This document shows, piece after piece, positions 7,094 to 9,422 of a stretch of DNA of 9,422 nt (position 1 is its first letter; every line of letters starts with the position of its first letter). The notes beneath the pieces are model-generated. The model saw only the letters and a program-made list of their open reading frames with translations. It was not told the DNA's origin and did no database searches. The position numbers and the translations under genes were made by a program. Location: positions 1 through 9,422 of the forward strand of contig JAGPGE010000178.1 of the NCBI GenBank assembly GCA_018056145.1, written 5' to 3'. The DNA is from Armatimonadota bacterium. GTDB taxonomy: Bacteria > Armatimonadota > Zipacnadia > Zipacnadales > JABUFB01.

Positions 7094-8197
7094 CTACGGC
7101 TCCAGGTTCATCCGCCGCGCCGTGTAGGTGACCTTCCGGGTCGCGCCGGGCCCCACCTCCAGGTCGAACCGGATCGTCTCTCCGTCCTCACGCTCGAACG
7201 GGTCGGAGTGTTTGACCATTTTCCAGTCGCCGGGGATGCGATCCTTGACCTCAAGACGCAGCGCGGTCTTGCGCATGTTCTTGATCTCGAACTCGATCTC
7301 ATCGTCTTGGTGGAAAAGCACGAGCTTGTTGCGGACGTCTGTCTTTGGCTCGACCTGGGTGGACTTGACCACCTTGCGCGCGACCGTGACTTCGGGCACA
7401 ATACCCAGCCGGACGTCCACGCGCTCGCTCGGCGCCAGGTACGGAAGGGTATCTTCGCCGAGATACGTCGTCGGAGGCCCGGGCGAGTGGATGGTGAGCT
7501 TCCCAGCGGGCACGCCCCTGGCGCTGAACACGTCCTGGCCGTCCCGCAGGAGGCGCAGCACCGCGGTGACATCGCCTTTGTACTTCGCCGGGTCGTAGAC
7601 AAACGCCGGCGCGCATGCCAGCCCTGTGGCGCTGAACAGCGGGAGCTTCACGGTCTCGTTCTGGATGAGCTGAGCTGAAAGCGGGTGCCCGCCGGGGAGA
7701 GTCAGTTGTGCCCAGGGGAACTCGAGCTTGCTCCTATTAGTGATGACCGCCCAGGCGTTGATATCGACCTTCGCCGGGTCGACCGGGAGCGACAGGTCAT
7801 ACTCGCAGCGCCACTCGATACCCTTCAGTGGGAAACCGATCTCCATCGTCGCGGCGCAGTTCTGGGCTGCGGACAGCTGCCAGAGGATGCTCCCGCCATC
7901 TTCCGGAGCGATTGCAGTGTCCGTGATCTCAACGGCGCCCGCAGGATCGGTGATATCCAGTTCGAGCTTGTCCAGGGGTATCTCCAGCGCCCCAAAAGCG
8001 AAGGCCATGGCGTTCGGTCCTGCCGCAAGACGCACGGTCGCGGTCTGCTGGAGCCACGCGTCGCCAGACATCGGCAGGCGCAGGCGAGGGTCCGCCAGTT
8101 CCGTTGAGGTCACCAGCCGCCCCGGTTGCTCGCCGAGACACGTGCCGCTGAGCACAAAGATGATTACCAACGCGATAGCTGCCGTACGCATTGCCAT
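7094..8197 (-). CDS. Secreted DUF4139-domain protein
   Basis: The product has 367 residues. Start ATG at 8195-8197 is chosen because GAGAGGAG lies 8 bases upstream and a signal peptide begins there. The open frame continues upstream to 8314, but without support. The n-region MAMRT, core AAIALVIIFVLSG and a cut near residue 22, before EQPG, predict export. The cysteine at 20 is not in a good lipobox. Residues about 45-120 are beta-rich and resemble the strand part of DUF4140. From IEWRCEYDLSLPVD (127-140) on, the DUF4139 pattern is clear: WAVITNRS, VYDPAKYKGDVTAVLRL, AGKLTIHSPGPPTTYLGEDTL, VKDRIPGDW and a closing RKVTYTARR. The long coiled coil that usually separates DUF4140 from DUF4139 seems absent, which makes the protein compact. 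DUF4139 proteins are poorly understood, and an extracytoplasmic structural or adhesion-like role is only inferred. It is transcribed convergently to the operon and divergently from the epimerase-like gene. Confidence 0.8.
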   Translation of the reverse strand: MAMRTAAIALVIIFVLSGTCLGEQPGRLVTSTELADPRLRLPMSGDAWLQQTATVRLAAGPNAMAFAFGALEIPLDKLELDITDPAGAVEITDTAIAPEDGGSILWQLSAAQNCAATMEIGFPLKGIEWRCEYDLSLPVDPAKVDINAWAVITNRSKLEFPWAQLTLPGGHPLSAQLIQNETVKLPLFSATGLACAPAFVYDPAKYKGDVTAVLRLLRDGQDVFSARGVPAGKLTIHSPGPPTTYLGEDTLPYLAPSERVDVRLGIVPEVTVARKVVKSTQVEPKTDVRNKLVLFHQDDEIEFEIKNMRKTALRLEVKDRIPGDWKMVKHSDPFEREDGETIRFDLEVGPGATRKVTYTARRMNLEP

Positions 8198-8244
8198 GCG
8201 AAACGCTCCTCTCAGCCTGTGACCCGTCCAAATTGGCGTTTCGC
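8198..8244 (-). repeat. Perfect 9-bp inverted repeat in the leader of the DUF4139 gene
   Basis: GCGAAACGC (8198-8206) and GCGTTTCGC (8236-8244) are exact reverse complements separated by 29 bases. The inner arm touches the start codon of the minus-strand gene, and its Shine-Dalgarno sequence (8206-8213) falls at the loop side of that arm. The structure could be an RNA hairpin that affects initiation, or a pair of operator half-sites between divergent genes. Function is inferred. Confidence 0.5.
8206..8213 (-). promoter_or_regulatory. Ribosome binding site deciding the start at 8197
   Basis: On the minus strand this reads GAGAGGAG, ending 8 bases before the ATG at 8197. It favours that codon over the internal ATG two codons later (8191) and over the upstream extension to 8314, where no such sequence appears. 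The resulting N-terminus is a textbook signal peptide. Confidence 0.65.
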
Positions 8245-8249
8245 CGCGA

Positions 8250-8278
8250 ATTGCAGATTGACCTTTGTGAGGCCGCAA
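8250..8278 (-). promoter_or_regulatory. Weak candidate promoter for the DUF4139 gene
   Basis: On the minus strand TTGCGG (8273-8278) and TGCAAT (8250-8255) are separated by exactly 17 bases. They match the sigma70 hexamers at 3 and 4 of 6 positions. Transcription would begin near 8243, at the outer arm of the inverted repeat. The match is modest and should be treated as a candidate only. Confidence 0.25.
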
Positions 8279-8282
8279 TAAG

Positions 8283-9197
8283 ATGCCGCCAGTACCAGCC
8301 TGCAGGAACCACATGGGAATCGTCGCCGGCGCACTCGAGCACCTCGAGCGTGTGGAGGGCTACGGTGTCGGCCGTGTGGAACTGGTGATGCAGCAGTCCC
8401 ACCAGGAGGCGCAGATCCGCGATTTCATCGAGCGCAATGAATGGACGGTGGGTCTGCATAGTCCGCTATTCCGCGACGTAGAGTACCCCGAATACCCGCT
8501 TCTCGCCTCGGTTTTCGACACCGACTCCGAACGTCAGGAGCGCGCCTTGACACTGATGGAGCGCGAGATCAGGCGCGCGCCGGACTGGGACGCGATCTAC
8601 GTTGTCACCCATCTGCAGCGTTCTGTCGGGGTCTTCCACGAACAGGTCCCGTCCGGCTGGGACGAGGCGCGCGCGGTGGACGTGGCAGTCAGGGCAGGGG
8701 AGAGGCTGGCCCGGGTGGCCGACGAGGTCGGCGTTCCGGTCCACCTCGAGAACATGATGAGCCACCCGCTCGTCGCCCGGCCCGAGACATACTTGGCGAT
8801 CCTCGACCGCCTGCCTTCAGAGCACATCGGCCTGTGTTTCGACGTCGGCCACGCCGCGCTGGATGCCGCGTACTATGGCTTCGACGTCGTGGACTTCGCT
8901 GCTGCGGTTGCGCATCGGGTCGGTTCCCTGCACATCCACAACAACCGCATTCTAGAAGACTTCGATTTCGCGATCCTCCGCGAACAGGGGCTGCAGAAGA
9001 AGTACCCGGTGCACCCGTCGCAACTCGTCGAGGACTCCTGGATCGACATCCGCGGGATTCTGGAAGCGATTTTCAGCAGGAACCCCTCCGCTCTGCCCAC
9101 ATTAGAGGTATACTACGCACTGGATACCGACCCGGACCAGTTCCGCGAGGGGCTGCGCTGGCTGGAGCAGATCTGCTTTCGCGACACCAGGGATTAG
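8283..9197 (+). CDS. Sugar phosphate isomerase/epimerase-like protein (xylose-isomerase-like TIM barrel)
   Basis: The product is a 304-residue cytoplasmic TIM-barrel protein of the AP-endonuclease-2 superfamily (IolE, tagatose 3-epimerase and relatives). Candidate metal ligands sit at the expected strand ends: Glu156 in VHLENMM, Asp187 and His190 in CFDVGH, His217 or His219 in LHIHNN, and Glu275 in TLEVYY. Such proteins epimerise or isomerise free sugars, sugar phosphates or inosose, using Mn, Co or Mg. The substrate cannot be read here. ATG 8283 has TGAGG 10 bases upstream. ATG 8313 is a serious alternative with AGGA 5 bases upstream, and it would begin the protein directly at the first strand (GIVAGALEHL). 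The ten extra residues have less GC-biased codons than the rest. The gene diverges from the DUF4139 gene and is not part of the 471-7004 operon, though a link to the same sugar metabolism is plausible. Confidence 0.8.
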   Translation: MPPVPACRNHMGIVAGALEHLERVEGYGVGRVELVMQQSHQEAQIRDFIERNEWTVGLHSPLFRDVEYPEYPLLASVFDTDSERQERALTLMEREIRRAPDWDAIYVVTHLQRSVGVFHEQVPSGWDEARAVDVAVRAGERLARVADEVGVPVHLENMMSHPLVARPETYLAILDRLPSEHIGLCFDVGHAALDAAYYGFDVVDFAAAVAHRVGSLHIHNNRILEDFDFAILREQGLQKKYPVHPSQLVEDSWIDIRGILEAIFSRNPSALPTLEVYYALDTDPDQFREGLRWLEQICFRDTRD

Positions 9198-9230
9198 GGG
9201 AAACGCTTTGATCGCGCAGCCAAGTCGCGC

Positions 9231-9258
9231 TTGACAGGTGTCCTTGACGAAGTATAAT
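9231..9258 (+). promoter_or_regulatory. Consensus sigma70-type promoter upstream of the NifU-like gene
   Basis: TTGACA (9231-9236) and TATAAT (9253-9258) match both consensus hexamers exactly, with a 16-base spacer. Transcription would start near 9265, giving a leader of about 26 bases. It lies 34 bases after the epimerase stop, so the NifU-like gene appears to start its own transcription unit. Confidence 0.8.
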
Positions 9259-9267
9259 CAGGTTATA
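9253..9267. promoter_or_regulatory. Palindrome overlapping the -10 element, candidate operator
   Basis: TATAA (9253-9257) and TTATA (9263-9267) form a perfect inverted repeat around a 5-base centre (TCAGG). A second dyad, GACA-GG-TGTC (9233-9242), overlaps the -35 element. Either could bind a repressor. Fe-S assembly operons are often controlled by Rrf2/IscR-type regulators, but no known motif of that family is recognised here. The -10 dyad may also be partly a by-product of the TATAAT sequence. Confidence 0.3.
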
Positions 9268-9290
9268 TTGCTGCAAAGGGATGATGCGCA

Positions 9291-9422
9291 ATGCTTTACT
9301 CCGAGCAAGTCATGGAGCACTTCCAGAACCCGCGCAACATGGGGGAACTCGAAGACCCCGACGCGGTGGGGGACGTTGGCAATCCCCAGTGTGGGGACCA
9401 GATGCGCCTCACGCTGAAGATC
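9291..9422 (+). CDS. nifU: NifU/IscU-type iron-sulfur cluster assembly scaffold, N-terminal part
   Basis: Only the first 44 codons are present, and the gene runs off the window. Residues MLYSEQVMEHFQNPRNMG open the NifU/IscU N-terminal domain. GNPQCGDQM (30-38) contains the first cluster-ligating cysteine (Cys34) and the conserved Asp36, followed by RLTLKI. The protein is a cytoplasmic scaffold on which a cysteine desulfurase builds [2Fe-2S] clusters for transfer to target proteins. ATG 9291 has AAGGGA about 9 bases upstream. Two ATGs at 9281 and 9284 are out of frame with this protein. It follows a strong promoter, so it probably heads its operon. The fragment cannot show whether the full protein is a short IscU-type or a longer NifU with extra domains, so the symbol is provisional. 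Confidence 0.88.
   Translation, partial: MLYSEQVMEHFQNPRNMGELEDPDAVGDVGNPQCGDQMRLTLKI

Noticed and set aside
6998..7678. A plus-strand 226-residue frame across the convergent gap
   Set aside because: It is antisense to the well-supported DUF4139 gene, starts inside the creatininase-family gene, and shows no domain or ribosome binding site.
9212..9230. Repeated TCGCGC (9212-9217 and 9225-9230) considered as a terminator stem or a repeat element
   Set aside because: The copies are very short and GC-rich with only a 4-bp self-complementary core (GCGC), expected by chance, and no T-tract suitable for termination follows.

Overview
This is a GC-rich bacterial window with Shine-Dalgarno-led genes and very compact spacing. 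Its gene families are a UroD-like protein, a fucose-isomerase-like protein, a creatininase-family protein, a xylose-isomerase-like epimerase, a DUF4139 protein and a NifU-type scaffold. That mix recalls uncultured carbohydrate-degrading phyla such as Armatimonadota, Hydrogenedentota or Planctomycetota. This placement is an impression from family content, not a phylogenetic result.

Layout. Bases 1-315 hold the 3' end of an unrecognised gene with a hydrophobic C-terminal tail. After 155 bp with no convincing promoter or terminator comes a block of six co-directional genes (471-7004). In order these are an aldo/keto-reductase-like TIM-barrel protein, a UroD-superfamily protein, a secreted clan GH-A glycoside hydrolase, an EamA/DMT transporter, a short FucI/AraA-like isomerase and a creatininase-family amidohydrolase. 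Junctions are a 4-bp gap, a 16-bp overlap, an ATGA overlap, a 4-bp gap and a 33-bp gap, so this is almost certainly one operon. A convergent gap (7005-7093) with a possible hairpin separates it from a minus-strand secreted DUF4139 protein (7094-8197). That gene diverges from a plus-strand sugar-phosphate isomerase/epimerase-like gene (8283-9197). The window ends in the first 44 codons of a NifU/IscU-type Fe-S scaffold (9291-9422), which lies behind a perfect-consensus sigma70-type promoter.

How the genes may work together. The operon looks like a small catabolic route. The exported hydrolase would release a sugar or glycoside outside the cytoplasm, and the DMT transporter would move the product or a metabolite. 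The cytoplasmic TIM-barrel, UroD-like, isomerase and creatininase-family enzymes would then process it. The UroD-like member has an H-x-C motif and later cysteines that resemble zinc-dependent corrinoid methyltransferases of the MtaA type. Demethylation of an O-methylated sugar is therefore one testable idea, but no corrinoid protein is present here and no substrate can be read from the sequence. No RNA genes, CRISPR arrays, insertion sequences or prophage genes were seen.
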